Shown in pieces: positions 37,343 through 50,855 of a stretch of DNA of 64,000 nt. The DNA is from Adineta vaga (lineage: Eukaryota; Rotifera): assembly GCA_021613535.1 (NCBI GenBank), contig CP075494.1, forward strand, positions 9,300,001 to 9,364,000, written 5' to 3'. Within the stretch, counting starts at the first letter, position 1. Every line of letters begins with the position of its first letter. The notes under the pieces are model-generated. The model was not told the origin of the DNA. It was given only the letters and a program-made list of their open reading frames with translations, and made no database searches. A program made the translations under genes and the position numbers.

Positions 37343-38591
37343 CTTGATCTATTCAGTATAAATCTAGAAAAATAAGAAAAATGTATTCTATTTGATAATA
37401 ATCGACATTATTATATGAATATGAAGTTTTTCTCTGCTTTTTTTTTTCAAACAAGAATAGCTGCATATGTATGTATGCACATGTTGAAAGTGTTCGGTTG
37501 TCGATAGAAAAAATATTGCCAAGGACGAATAAATAGGAAAAAGTTGAAGTTTTGGAAGAATGAGAAATTTTTCTTTTTACTTTTTCTTGTATACTTCAGT
37601 CAGTCATAGAGAATAAAGAAATTGCTTACACAACAAATAGTAAGAGAGAATATTACAGAATCAGCTTATTGATCCTTTAGGAATAAAAATCGATTGATTA
37701 ACATAAAAATCTTTTATTATAGTGAATAGATATTAAGTACATGACAGTACAGACTTACATACTCGAAATAGACATGTTATCAATATCGATGTATAATGCA
37801 TTGCCAATCAAAATAATTTATCTTGTTTACACAAAGCGTTATGCTTGAAAAATTTCTGTGGATTTTTTCTAGATCTTTCCATTAGGTCAAAAATATTGAT
37901 TAGATTTATTTTCTCGTTATAAGTGAGAAGAGTATCTAATTAAAACATCGACGTGTGTTGTATGTAGTAAGAAGAAAAAGAAAAAGAATATGGTAGAATA
38001 TAAAAAGCATGTCAGCTTTACAATGGTTGCTACTTACTAGAATTACTTTTACTTTTGCTTGCTCGACGACTCAGACTACATAGTCGACATAAGGTTTCTT
38101 CTCTGTCTAATAAATTGCCTGATTTCACAACGAAGGAAACTAAAAGCGACAAGAAACACGTTTTTTGTTGTCATAAAAGACACGATAGACAATTGTGTTC
38201 AAGTTAGAAAGATAAATTTGAATAAATGCTATTAAATCGTCTTAAGAAACTATATGTACGGATAACAAGATTTGAATTAATACAGTCATTAATTGATTAA
38301 CTAATATAATATTCGAAAAGTATCGAACTATCGATATAAATATATAAATATATACTTGTTTTTTCCGATCTAATGATACATATCGTAACAATTCTATATT
38401 CAACAGATCAAATCTAATTGTTTTGTTTTTCAAATCATTTTTGTCCATAAGAAAATGACGTCATCTATCGACACATTCTGTTATATCGTTTTGTTTTTTT
38501 TCAAATCTAACCATATTCGATGATCCATAAACAATTGAACTATTTTATTTGTTTCGTTATCATTCATTCTACTTCTTATTTTTAGATAGAT
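37343..38591. other. Divergent intergenic region with trans-splice-like acceptor
   Basis: 1.25 kb between divergent starts; no gene seen. Its right end, CTTATTTTTAG at about 38575-38585, is a strong acceptor six bases before the next start codon, with no plausible upstream exon found. Confidence 0.45.
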
Positions 38592-41500
38592 ATGGCTGAA
38601 GAAATCGAAGAACAAGAAAATCTGTCTCCAGTTATTCGATTATTTGAACGTCTTGCTTTTGAACGAGGTCAAGAAGTTCACGATCAAGTTTCGTCTATGA
38701 TCGAATTATTTTCCATGTCAGAGGTTAGTTAAACTTTTTCATACTTCATTTTCTCGTTCCATATATTGTAGGTAACATTAGATATGTTAGATACATTGAT
38801 TGAATGTGTCAAAGTTATTTTTGTTAATCAACAAACAAATAAGAATCAACGACTCTTAGATTTTCTTATCATATTAGCACATGTTACACATCTGAATTAC
38901 ACAAGTAATAAAAATTTATCATTAGTTTTTGATGCTTTAATTGATATTTTCAGTCAAGTAAGAAACATCGAAGAGTTGATAAAATAAATTCACTATTTAT
39001 GTTTTAGGCTATGATAGCCATCGATAGTCATATTCGTTATACAACATTTCGTATTCTCAATAAACTTCAAACATTTATTGACCTATCTCGATCACCTTAT
39101 GTACCTGATCAATTTGAACAATATCTATTAGAATTACTAAAAAATGAAACAACACTTCTTGTTCTTGATGAAGTCATACCATTAGCAGCCAAATTTCAAC
39201 ATAAAAATCCTCAATTTATTGATGGTTCGTAAGATTTCTTGTTTCGAAGAAGAAAAAAAGCGAAAATAATTTTCATTTTCTCCTAGCTTTTCTCACTAGA
39301 ATCAATTCACCAAAATGGAATTCATACTTGGATCGACGACGTCAAATCGTATCTTTAATTAATTATTCTCCAGCTTCTCTTCAATTTCTTTTAACTTCTA
39401 TTGAAATGGATAGTGATGTATCTCAATTGGCTTTCGAAAGTTTACTAGCTGATGAACGTGGTTTTACTATTGATTTAATCGGTGATCAAGGTCGATTAAC
39501 AATCTTTAAAATAGCAAGTACATCTCGTGATTTATCACGATTAATCTTTACAAAATGGATTATTCAGAGTGGAAATGAACTTGTTGATATACTTCGATTA
39601 TGTAAAGTATCAACATTGAATGAAAACAAGAAAAACAACGAGAGATTAATGATGATTGAAACAAGTTTAAAATATTTTCTAGCTGATGATAATATTCGAC
39701 GAATTGTTAGTAATAATATGAAGAAAGTTATAGGAGTAAATAAGTACGTGTAAATTTGCAATTAAATAGACTTTTCTAATACAATTAAGTCACTCTTCTA
39801 AATAAATTTTTCTCTAGAGGTCGTCTTTTATCATCGAATACTTCCAATTATGTTGAAAACTTATTTACCTGGCGTATCCTATGTCAATTAACAAATGAAG
39901 AAGAAGAAGAAGAAGAAGAAGGTGATGATCATGATACAAATATTCATCCTGATTTTCATGAATTTATCACTTATTTATATCGAATTATTAAAACTTCCAT
40001 TAATGAACCATTATCTGCTACAAAAGAATTCATTCTTTGTCAGCATGCATCGATTCTTCTTACATTCGATATGCTTGATATGTATCGTCGTAAATGTCTT
40101 GAAGCAATGGGTCGATGTATTTTGGTACATTATGGTCAATATGAAACAATTATTCAACAAGCTTATCAACTGATTCATCGTGTTCATCCATCACCGGATA
40201 CAATTAATGAACGATATCAATTGATTACATATACATTAAATGATGTTATTCAACGTTGCAAAAATGTACAAGCCGAAAAAATGATATTCATTCAATGTAT
40301 GACTATTGCAAGAGTTTTCATTGAACAGGAAAAACAACTTGAATTGAATAATACAGATTTTAAATCATTAATCGATTCATTAGTAAAAGACATAAGAAAT
40401 GAAATATTTTACTTCTTTAATCTTATGTTGTCTTCATTTAGATTAAATCAGGTCTATCACACAATCAGGTGGACAGTCAATCACAAACATTATCAACATT
40501 ACGATCATTTATGTGTCATTCACAACCAGTAGCCATTGAATATCTCACACAACTTCTTCATTTGATCGTGTGTAGTAACTTCCACCGTATGAGATTGCAA
40601 TAATTTGTATGCATTTCTCTAGGATAAAACTGATCATGTGCCATTGAAATGTCAATCAGTGTCAACTTTCATCGATGTTCTTCTTGTTCATGGTCTTGAT
40701 ATTTTAAAAAATATCGATCTTTCAAATATGACACCATTTCAATTTACAACAGAATACCTTTCAAATCTGTTTGATGAGCGAGTAAGATTGTAATGTTAGA
40801 TCTACGAATTCAATTACTGAGAAATCATTTGCTTTGTAGAATATTGAAATGAAATCTTTGATTGTATTTGGCTTAATGAAATTATTACTTAGTTCTCGTT
40901 GTGAACCAACAAGTCATTTATTAAAATTGATTCTGGATTATCGTTTTTCAAATGATAATCGATCTGTCAATCAACAACAACGAGATGAAATAACTGCATT
41001 CTTCTATTTTTTCACTCATTTATCTATGTAAGTAACTTTTGTAACATTATTTTCCAATAGTTTTCGATTGATTCTCTATATTTAGATCACATGTTCAACT
41101 AATTGAAGAATTAACATTCGATCTCGTCTCTCGTTGTTTACCATGTGTATCTGATAATACGACTAAAGCTTATCAATCTGTTTTGACTGAATCGATGTGT
41201 TCATTCTGTGTTGAACTTCTGTCATTACGAACTTTACCAATTGATGAACATCCACATTACCATTTGGCAGTAAATCTTCTTGAATCAATTCATCAATCAA
41301 CAAATAACCGGACAACATTTATCATTAAATCTTATTTAAATACCATTAAACATCTACAATTTCAATATATGAATAAAGAACAATTGCAAACTCTTTTGGA
41401 TTTGATTAAACGAGTTCGACAAGTTTGTTGATTTTAATTAGAATATTATCTATTGATATTAATGATGATTCTATTTAGTATCCAAATTTATTATCGATTA

Positions 41501-41996
41501 TATCAAATTTGATCAAAAGTATTGAAGATCAAATCGAATCATCGTTGAAATTAATTCACAAATTGGTTAGTAGGAAATTCATTCTTATTCATGCGAAAAT
41601 ATATCTTCGAAAGTTCTTTTTTCTTGTACTACTGTATTGAATATTCTGTCGATATGTTTGTTAAATATTACAACGATTGAGTTTCGTAATTATCCTCATG
41701 AATTACTCTATGCATAGAATTTATTTTAGACTGGTGGCTGCAATAATGATAAACGACCTCGTTCACCTTCATTATCATCTCCTAACAATACGAAACGTAC
41801 TTCTTCATTGTTCAATCCAGTGGTTACTTCATCACCGAACGTTCTTCAAGATCGAACAAATCAGATGACTGCTAACAATGACAATAATAATAACAACAAC
41901 AACAATCGATCAGGCTTGAAAGGCATCAAACGAAAATTGAATTCACAACGTTATACAACACTTGATTTTGAAAATGATCCAGATGATTATTTCTAG
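38592..41996 (+). CDS. Condensin subunit 3 (CAP-G)-like HEAT-repeat protein
   Basis: Long, multi-exon, mostly helical protein of about 900 residues. HEAT-like segments include HIRYTTFRILNKLQTFIDLS, VLDEVIPLAAKFQHKNPQF, LIFTKWIIQSGNELVDILRL, MKSLIVFGLMKLLLSSRCEP, and TSHLLKLILDY followed by ITAFFYFFTHLS. The order and character of these segments match CAP-G, the HEAT subunit of condensin I that helps compact mitotic chromosomes. In particular, a late helix pair ending in a Phe-rich FF.FFTHLS block precedes a long terminal domain, as in CAP-G. An acidic Glu run (about 39898-39920) interrupts the middle, and the C-terminus is a basic/Asn-rich tail (GLKGIKRKLNSQRYTTLDF) ending DPDDYF. The start follows a strong AG at 38585. 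A symplekin-like or other HEAT protein is the alternative. Confidence 0.65.
41876..41908 (+). repeat. AAT/AAC run encoding poly-Asn
   Basis: Mixed AAT/AAC codons give about nine asparagines in the disordered tail of the condensin-like protein. Confidence 0.75.
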
Positions 41997-42925
41997 TCGT
42001 AGATTTCTTTTTTATATGATTTAATTCAGATGTTTTTGTATGTTCTTATCTTATCCTGATGTTATCTTTTGAAACTTATAGTAATTAAATACAATTAGAA
42101 TTGATGTGATATATTTGTTGTTGAAAAGTTGATGAGATTTGGAACACGAGAATGTGAATGCGGTTAGAACTTAGGATGCCCTAAGCTCATGTCATATCAT
42201 GTCATTCTAATAGTCATAAAGTAATTTGTACGTCAGAGTTATCTTTTCTATTATCGTTCTTGTCATTGTTTTTGAAGGTCATATTACCAAGGTCACTTTG
42301 TCATGTATGATGATCATTACCTTTTTTCGAAGCTAATTCTAAGAAATCGCGTTCAATAATGAAATACATGGATGTAGGAGAGTAAAGGTAAAATGTCTGC
42401 TTTAAGTTTTCTAATAGAATATAATGAGTATTTAACTAACTTGAACTATACAGCTAAAACGTGTCTTTCATTTTGTTGTTTTAAACTCAAAGATTTTAAA
42501 GATTCCATTTCCAGATTTATTTCATTTCATAGATGAAAATACTTAATTACACGCGTAAAATTACATATTTTGATTATAATAATAAAAGATAGGATTTCTC
42601 ATTGAATATCGTTTTCTTTCTCTAACTTTATTTCCAAACGCAAATATATATATGTATATCAAGACAAAAAATAGATAAACATCAAAGGAAAGAAACAAGT
42701 ATATCGAAAGACATATACTTTAGAGAACAGAGGAGAATCAGAAAAAAGGTCACTCAGTTTGGACATGACTCATACATGTATATAGAAGAGAATTACGCAT
42801 GAATAAACTATTTAAAACGCACTTAGATATTGACATATACGTGGAGAACAAGTCGCTTGGCGTATACAAACATGTCAGCACCGATCTATACAATAATACA
42901 AAAGCTTATCACGATTGTTTGTTTT
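41997..42925. other. Convergent intergenic region
   Basis: 930 bases between two gene 3' ends. No gene or clear repeat seen. Confidence 0.5.
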
Positions 42926-45900
42926 CTAAGGTGGTAAAAGCATGGCAGATTGTGTCGGTGGATTCATCCATGTTGTAGTTATTGTCGAGTTGTTTCCATC
43001 GATGATAGTTCCATTTACTGTCGACGATGGTGATGGATTAAATTGATTTTGTAAAGCTTGAGCAGTAATAAGTGCAGCCGTTGCAGCAACAACAGCTGTT
43101 TTTTTCACATCCAGTAATGATGTGGTTGTAGGATTGATAACATCAGGAGAAATGATTGTTGTATTGAATGCTTTGTCAATTGATTGTTCAACTCGGACAT
43201 AATCATTCTAGAAAGATAAATATAAACATATTATTTTCGCATGCTTTATAATAGAAATTATCTCAATCTAAATATTATATTACTTCATGGATTAGACCAA
43301 GTTCTAACAATTCTTTTGCAATACCATTTGGTGTTTCATCTTGTTCAATTTCTGCTGTCATATCACGTTGTAATCGATCTTGAAACTTAACACTAATCAG
43401 CAACTGAATAGTAATGACAAAAAGAAAAACATCAGTCTATTGTTCAAGTCATTCAATAGGAAATCATTTACCAAACATAAGCCAGTTTCTTTGGTTTTGA
43501 TTTTACATTGAATATCAATTATACGTCGATTCTCTTTCTCATCTGCAGGTGCAATCGATGGTATAGATGAATGATTAATATGATTTGCTGTTGTTGCTGA
43601 AATAGATTCTCGACGATGATGTTCAATATCATTGAGAATCGAAGTTGCTCTTTCATGATTTGTTGATAAAGTATTCGTATCATTTATATTATTCGCAAGA
43701 AATATCGATGGATCCGATATCGTTTGTACCGGTGTCTGTAGATCATTTTCAGTCATTGTCGATATTATTGATGAGAGAGAGGATGTGGATGATGCTAAAT
43801 TTTTCTCGGAAACATTCGTTCCTGTCGGAACAGTTAATGAACTTTGAGTAGGAAATAAAAGATGATAAGCTGTAATTGGATATAGACCATTTTGAACGTC
43901 TTCAAGTAATTTATCTAGGTCAAGAGATGGACAATCTTTGTAACTAAAAAATAATGAATAGAATGGATTTGAAGGAATCTATCTTAAATAATTATTTACG
44001 TGTATATCACTGGTTTAACACCTTCTCGTATTGATTCTGATTCTGCAAAGATCTGATCATTTGAAATGGGATGTACAATAGGAGAAACAAATGAACGATC
44101 GGGTTTTAATCCTTGAAAATCAAGATACATAGAAAGAAGACCTACATTGATAATGAATTTTCTTACGGATATCATCTGCCAATGAATGTACAGCAAGTAA
44201 TTTCAATGATGGAATTTCAAATAAGGCTGAATGAAAAAGTAATTCGCGTGCAGTTGGTCGTTTTGTTGGATCAGATTCCAGACATTTCAAAATGAGATCC
44301 TGTTAGAATAAGAAATTTCTATCTTTTTTTTTCGAAGAAATAACCAAATAACATACCTTTTGAAGAGGATTATCTAGGCCGTCAATAGCTTCAACCACAA
44401 CTTCATCAGTTACCGAATGTATATCACCATTACCACCAAGATCAAGATTGATCATCTAAATTTTTGAAAGTTTTAGAATTGAATAGAAACATTCAAGTGA
44501 AATTAGCACATGACAATCTTATCACTATATTGAACAATCAATTTACCTCAAGTGTAACCATTCCAAGTGAATATATATCAGCAGCTGTTGTAATATGACT
44601 TAATTCTAAAATTGAAATCAATATAAAATTTCTCATTTCTTTCCTTTTTCAAATATCTACAAACCTGCTTCGATTTCTGGTGCTTGAAAATGTAAATTCT
44701 TTGCTGCTGAATCTGAAAGACTTTTCACATGACGATGCAACACATCCGGAGCAACTAGAAAAATTATACAAGAAATTGTTAAATAAAATCGCAAATCAAA
44801 ACATATAATTAACAATCAAACATTTTGAATTAACTAATTCATTAGTGCAAAGAGCATTAAATATATAAATATATATATATATATATGAGAACAACAGAAG
44901 CACAAGAAAGAAAACGATATGAAAACAATTAGACCTACCGATGCCCACATCAGCAAATGCTTTCAACTGAGGAAAGTGAACTATAGATATACATAAGGGA
45001 GAGCAGTTTTTTAGTTATAATCTAATAGATGTTAAAAAAAAAGAATAATTTGAAACGAGTTAACTTACTTGATCCAATCTTTACAAGACCGGTATTTTGA
45101 ATAAATATAGTATCACAAGTAAGATTGCCGTGTACAATGGGTTCTTCGCAAGAATGTAAATAACTGGGAAAAAAAGAAAAAGAAAACATAACATTTCCAT
45201 TGATTTATGAGTGATCAATAGATTGTAAATGAATGTCGTCTTGATACGAACACTCTATCTATCTCGAGATTGCATTCCATTACTTTGTTTATAAGTCTTT
45301 AGAAAAGCTTTCAATTCTAATGTCTTATTTCTAAGATTTTCTTCTCCGTAAAAAGCTTTTCAATATGACTTTTATTATATCAAATTTCGTCAATTTAACT
45401 TGAGATATTTCGAACATTATTTTCATACTTAAGTGCTGATAATAATTGAATGCACCAACGTCTCCAGGAATTTTTCGATAGATTTTGTTTTGTTTTCTTT
45501 GTTTTACGTAAAAAATGTTTTAACGATCCACTTGACATGTATTCCGTTATAAAAACGACCTAAAATTCCATAAAAAAAACACAGAAAATAAGACAAATCT
45601 GAAAAATTTTCTTTACACGAGGGCGATCATCATTCACTGTTCGATCTTGCCAATAATCATGAAATTTCACAATATTCATATGATTTAATTCGATTAATTT
45701 ATCAAAAACTTCTCGAATTTTATTCTAAAAAAATCAATATAAAGAAAACATATTTCAATTTAACAAAGATATTTTACATGTTGTATGTCAGTTATTTTTC
45801 TTTCAGAAAATAAAACTTCATTCCAAACAACTTCCACACCTTCTTCAGTATCCATAGCTAAATAGGATGCATCAATACCAGGAATATCACGTTGAGAGAC

Positions 45901-46223
45901 CTGAACGATAAATATTTGTATGAAAATATTGATTCAATTTGAAATACAAACGGTTTCACGTCGTTTTTGCCATCGTGAACACGGACTTGATTCGATATAA
46001 ACTGGTTCATCTTCTTCTTCATCATCTGTTTCAGCTGGATGTTTATTTGATCCACTATTCGTTGTTGTTTCACTGGTAACACCGACCTCTTTATTCTAAT
46101 TAAAATAAACAAATTCATTTTAATTAATCGACTAGACCCTGGACATATCTTTTAGATAATCAAAAGGACTATTCTTCTTACCTCTTCTTCCATTGTTACT
46201 ATTTCGTCTTTTTCCTGATTCAT
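42926..46223 (-). CDS. NRBP1: Nuclear receptor-binding protein family pseudokinase
   Basis: Adaptor pseudokinase that acts in trafficking and ubiquitin-linked signalling. The start at 46221-46223 gives MNQEKDEIVTMEEE, then an acidic stretch and the kinase fold. Lys of the ATP-binding strand is replaced (EGVEVVWNEVLFSE). The catalytic loop is VHGNLTCDTIFIQ rather than HRD, and the DFG position reads KIGS, as in animal NRBPs. The C-lobe reads NLHFQAPEIE, TTAADIYSLGMVTLEM, DPTKRPTARELLFHSALFE and IPSLKLLAVHSLADD. The C-terminus holds the family tail with LLELGLIHENDYVRVEQSID followed by an Ala/Asn-rich end. About twelve small exons are readable. Dead-kinase substitutions match the family and are not damage. 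The gene symbol follows vertebrate NRBP1/2; which of the two cannot be assigned. Confidence 0.92.
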
Positions 46224-48029
46224 TGTTTATATATAGAGAACATGATTGATAGTGAAGGCAATTTTTTTGTTCGTCGAGGAAGTTAAAGCAAGGAAAACAT
46301 ATAATAAGGAAAGAAAAAAAATGTCGTTGTTTTTTTTTATGTGTTGATTTTTCGAAGTCGTTTTTTATATTCACGAATCCTTTTTTTGTTCGTCTATAAG
46401 GATGGGTAATAAATGTAACAAAATGAGATTCGTCAACACTTCTATCAAAACTGGACATAAATAATGCAGAAAAAAACACGAGAAAAACAGATACGACGAT
46501 AATGATCGAATAGCAATACACTTTATTAACTACATTGGTAGGGGGCGTACAAGTAGGAGAAGATTATTTAGAGAAAATGGTAGATTTGTCAGACTGATGG
46601 AAATGAAGTGATTTTCTTTTTATCTATCGTAGAATTTATAATTTCATTTCGAAACTCGAAAAATTTTTTCTATAAATCATATTTATATGCATATTTTCTC
46701 CCATTAGATACTAGCGAAAATATTGCTGTTGCTTTCATTAGTTTATTTTAAGAGAAAAATATCGAATCATACCTGATGTAATAAAAATTGATTTCTTTTA
46801 TCAATCATTGTCATTGTTGTTGATGATATTCATTTTGTTGTAAACTATAATAAACACATAAGATGATTCTCAATGTCATAACCTTTTCGTCGACCAACAT
46901 TTTAATTCTAATCAAAATAACACACGTACAAAAAAAAGGTGCTGAATCGAATACAAATGAATGAAATAAAGATACTATATAGATATTTAATTTACTATTT
47001 CTATATTTAAAGAAAAAAGAAAAGAAAAGAAAAGAAAAAAACATTAGTATTCTTCCACTGCATATGATTTTCATTCAAGCATACTCAATAAACATATGTT
47101 GCCGTCGTTTTCTGTTAGATTATATTTTGATTAAGAATCTATTCGTTAGTTGCAAATTGTAATCGTGTCAATTACGAAACGAAATATCACCAATGAGATC
47201 ATATTTGTTTACCTGTTCTCCTCTACGAAGATTAGAATTTATTTTATGAAATGCTATATACATACACCCCAACCTATATGGTAAATATTTTGACATAAAA
47301 AAGAAATTGATGTACCGATGCATTGTAAACTATGTCAAACATGTTAAGTGTAAATAAAACATTAGACATGAGAAATAATAAAGCAGAAAAATGAAAACAA
47401 GTTTTAATATGCTGTTATCATTTGCATTCTTGTTGAAATCATGGATTCTTTATATTGAAGAATGCTTTTCACACACAATTTTTTTGCGAAATATTGAGAA
47501 ATTAATATTGTCATTAAAATATATGATTTCATCATAAGGTATCTTCGTTTGGTATATATTAAAAAGTCATTAGTTAGTTTTCGAGTATGCCGAAAGGCTG
47601 CCGGACATTAATATAACCAAAGAAGTCTGCAAACTTAGAGCAGTTTCTCGGATAATTATGCGTTACACTATATTGTAGTTAAAGAGAATTTTCCGTGATG
47701 AAAATATTATATTATCAGGTACAAAACTCAAGCACTCGTTTGATTTCTCAAATCATTCAATAGATGTCAGTACGGTTCGGGTCTATCTGTTAATAGTTAT
47801 TATATACATTTTTGTGAAAATAATCGATATCATTATTGAAATAAATAATTTCATCATTGAGATTAACTTGTATTAGTTCCAAAGTGTTGTTTAATAAAAT
47901 GAGGTTGTATCCAACACAACCAACAAGTTGAATGGTATGAATTACAAATTTCTTATTCAACTTCTCTTCAATTCAAACATTGTATTGCATTGATCTTTTA
48001 CAAATCATCTGATATAACAAAATCTCATC
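46224..48029. other. Divergent intergenic region
   Basis: 1.8 kb between NRBP and DNAL1 starts. Reading frames on the minus strand (46132-46521 and 46811-47074) are low-complexity Phe/Ser/Ile translations without similarity. AAAGA-type repeats lie near 47018-47040. No gene is called. Confidence 0.5.
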
Positions 48030-48980
48030 ATGGTAAGATTAACTGTTCTCGATAGAAAGTCATTCATGATAATTATTTAGGCAAAAGCAAGTATGACAAC
48101 AAAGGAAGCTTTAGGAAAATGGGTAAGTTCATTTGTTACAAAACTAAAGAAAATAATTTCATTTTTTAGGAAGAAAAAAATCAACAAAAAGCTTCGGAAG
48201 CGAAAGAAGTGTTACTCTATGGACAATTTCCACCAATTGATAAAATGGATGCTTCAATTTCGACTTTAGCTGCTTGCGAGTAAGAATCTAAACAAAAAAA
48301 CTTTCATTCGATATGTTTTGTGATCTTTTTTTTATAGAAAACTATCGTTATCAACAAATATGATTGAAAAAATTGCTAATCTAAATGGTTTAAGTAAGAT
48401 TATTTGAAATAAAAGATTACTTTTTGAAAAGAGAATCTTATGTAGAAAATTTAAAAATTCTTTCTCTTGGTCGAAATTTAATCAAAAATCTTGTTGGTTT
48501 GGTAAGTAATATTCTTCATGTTCTATCATCTTCATCGAAAAAACATTCGTATAGGAAGCTGTTAGTGACACGTTGGAAGAATTATGGATATCTTATAATC
48601 AAATTGAAAAATTAAAAGGTATTGGTGGTATGAAAAAATTACGAGTACTCTATATGAGTAATAATATTGTCAAGGAATGGGCAGAATTTCAAAAATTAGT
48701 AAGAAAACGATTCTGTTTGAAGAAAATGAAGGTTTTCTTTTTGAATTTCATAGGCAGAATTACAAACACTTCAAGAGTTAGTTTTCTGTGGAAATCCATT
48801 ACATGAAACATTTCTGGAAAATAATGATGGAAAACAAGAAATTTGGCAAGCAGAAGTTCAAAAACGTTTAAAATCATTGAGAAAACTTGATGGTAAGAGA
48901 GATTTTTTTGTCAATTTATGATATAAAACTGGTTTTTATTAGGTTTACACATTATTCGTGAACAAGAAGGTGGTGAATAA
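48030..48980 (+). CDS. DNAL1: Axonemal dynein light chain 1
   Basis: Leucine-rich-repeat light chain that binds the motor domain of outer-arm dynein in cilia. The start codon at 48030-48032 is followed at once by GTAAGA, so coding exon 1 is only the ATG. The next exon begins [14 protein letters not shown]. Later exons give [105 protein letters not shown] and [16 protein letters not shown]. The length, about 190 residues, equals the vertebrate protein. Intact and strongly conserved. It implies motile cilia, as in a rotifer corona. Confidence 0.95.
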
Positions 48981-49522
48981 AACATGACTGGATTAGACAG
49001 AATATTTTTGAATTAATCTATGTTTCTATATGTTTTTTTTTCCGAAATAAATTCAACATTTCTTTTTACTCATTTCACGAAAAGATTTTCGAAGAAAACT
49101 CATGGAAATGATATGAATAAAATCTTTCTATCAAATCAGGACGAATTACAGATGTTTTCGCCGACTGATGAAAATGTCGATTGTTGATTCTTTCTGTTTT
49201 TTATTATCAATAAAAGAAATAAAAATAACAACTAAAATGTCATCTCTAGTGTGAGTCACAAAGATGATCTCTATCTTGAAGGGAAAGCAGTATAAATAGG
49301 AGAAAAAAAGGAAGACATCAAACTTCTGTTTATATCCTTCTCATTATTTATTGCGAGAGATAAGATCCTATTTTTTATCATTAATTGGACAGAAATAGAA
49401 GGAAAGACGCCGACGGGTAATATATGATATATGTACATATAAATATGCACTGATGTCGATGCTTGACAAATAGTTGTCTTAGATCCGTCGTTTGTAAGCG
49501 TACAAAGTTAGTCAGAAGAAAA
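48981..49522. other. Intergenic, no gene seen
   Basis: Includes AATAAA-like signals after DNAL1 and the promoter side of the Ly6-type gene. A frame runs from a TTG at 49463 into that gene but is not taken as coding. Confidence 0.45.
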
Positions 49523-50446
49523 ATGCTTGCCCATATTCAATTTGCACTTGTTGCTTCCTTCGTCATTCTTTCGCAAGTTTCAAGTCAACATCAACACCCT
49601 CAAAAGATTACTTGTTATACACAATTTAATTCTGAAGAAACTAGAATTGAATCATCAAATGCTGTTTTGAATTACCATTATCATCAAACTACAACGACGC
49701 AATATCAAACTTCGGAGAATGAATACTGTTCCAATGTTGGTTGTGTTTGTTTCAGTTATCAAGCGGTTTGTAGAACCGCATCAGCTGGTTCAAATCATGT
49801 TTCACAATGTACCGATGCTGATCGACATAGTGGAACGATGAAATGGCATCGTGGATGGGCATCGATTGCTAAATGTGAAGAAATGCGTCAACAACCTCAT
49901 ACTTATCATAATTTAACATGTTGTAATACAGATCGATGTAATAATCAACCTGGAAAAGTAGTAAAAATGGTAAATACACCAAAACTAATTTCACCGAATG
50001 AACTCTTCGGTGATCAATTTGAACCACCACGGTATGACTCTGATAATAATCCACTTCCACAACGTTATGACTCCTATGGTCATCCATCCCCACAACCAAT
50101 GATCAATCCTTATAAGCCTCAACAACACAATCATGATACTAATGATTATTATCCTCGACCACAACCACAGTATGATACTCATTCTCAACATCATCACTAT
50201 CAATCATCATCCAGTTCGTATACAACAACGAAAACAACAACAACAATAGCATCAACCCCAAGACCAGTATATAATACTCGTGCACACTATTCAACTACAA
50301 CACGTTTCTCCGATATATATAAACCTAATGAAGCTTATGACAAATCTTTATCATCAAATACATCGTCATTGTTCAGATCTTTTTCGAATCGGATGATCAT
50401 TTTCTTGTTGATCTCTTATCTTTGTAATATAGTGCGATTTCATTGA
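49523..50446 (+). CDS. Ly6/uPAR-type GPI-anchored surface protein
   Basis: Single-exon gene of about 307 residues. Starting at the ATG 49523, the first 22 residues (MLAHIQFALVASFVILSQVS) form a signal peptide. A cysteine-rich domain follows, with CVCFSYQAVC, then CCNTDRCNNQ, the CC..D.CN signature of three-finger Ly6/uPAR domains. After it comes a long low-complexity region rich in Pro, His, Tyr, Ser and Thr (PRYDSDNNPLPQRYDSYGHP), probably an extended stalk. The C-terminus is a short polar gap plus FSNRMIIFLLISYLCNIV, the layout of a GPI-attachment signal. It is probably a cell-surface or secreted matrix protein. The family is otherwise unassigned. The longer frame beginning 60 bases upstream starts with TTG and lacks a signal peptide at its start. 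Confidence 0.8.
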   Translation: MLAHIQFALVASFVILSQVSSQHQHPQKITCYTQFNSEETRIESSNAVLNYHYHQTTTTQYQTSENEYCSNVGCVCFSYQAVCRTASAGSNHVSQCTDADRHSGTMKWHRGWASIAKCEEMRQQPHTYHNLTCCNTDRCNNQPGKVVKMVNTPKLISPNELFGDQFEPPRYDSDNNPLPQRYDSYGHPSPQPMINPYKPQQHNHDTNDYYPRPQPQYDTHSQHHHYQSSSSSYTTTKTTTTIASTPRPVYNTRAHYSTTTRFSDIYKPNEAYDKSLSSNTSSLFRSFSNRMIIFLLISYLCNIVRFH

Positions 50447-50855
50447 AAATCATTCAATGACTTCAATATCTCTTTATTTACCTTAAAGATAGACTTTTCT
50501 TTGTAGTAGTACATGTCGTTTTCAATCATATGTAATTTGCTTTTAACCTTTGAATAAAATCATGAACATTTAATAAGAATATTTATTTTTGATATTTGTA
50601 AGTTATTAATATAAAGATAGAGTATGACAAAATCAGATGCAGTGCAGTGCAGTCTGTGTTGTGTTGTGTTGTGTTGTATTGACTGACTTTAAATACATGC
50701 TCAGTACTATTTGTCTATAGATACAACCAATGAAATTCGTTCTATAAGTTTTCTCTCATTTTGTTGTTTTTTGTTTTCATGACTAGCTAGAAAAATATAC
50801 TGAGCAAACGAAAAAAAAAACAGTGGCTTGGAATACAAACCTCATTTTCTTCATT
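50447..50855. other. Intergenic with pentanucleotide repeat
   Basis: Holds a TGTGT-type tandem run at about 50654-50679 and a GCAGT triplet-like run just before it. AATAAA near 50561 suits the Ly6-type gene. Confidence 0.5.
50654..50679 (+). repeat. (GTGTT)n short tandem repeat
   Basis: Four to five GTGTT units, preceded by three GCAGT units at about 50639-50652. Both are pentamers, so the second may have arisen from the first. Confidence 0.75.

Noticed and set aside
39895-40173. Poly-Lys frame
   Set aside because: Shadow of the Glu run in the condensin-like gene, read in another frame.
46132-46521. 129-residue minus-strand frame
   Set aside because: It lies over the NRBP 5' leader and first intron. 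The translation is low-complexity and the NRBP start is in another frame.
49463-49522. Upstream extension of the Ly6-type protein
   Set aside because: It starts at TTG and would bury the signal peptide; the ATG at 49523 gives a proper one.
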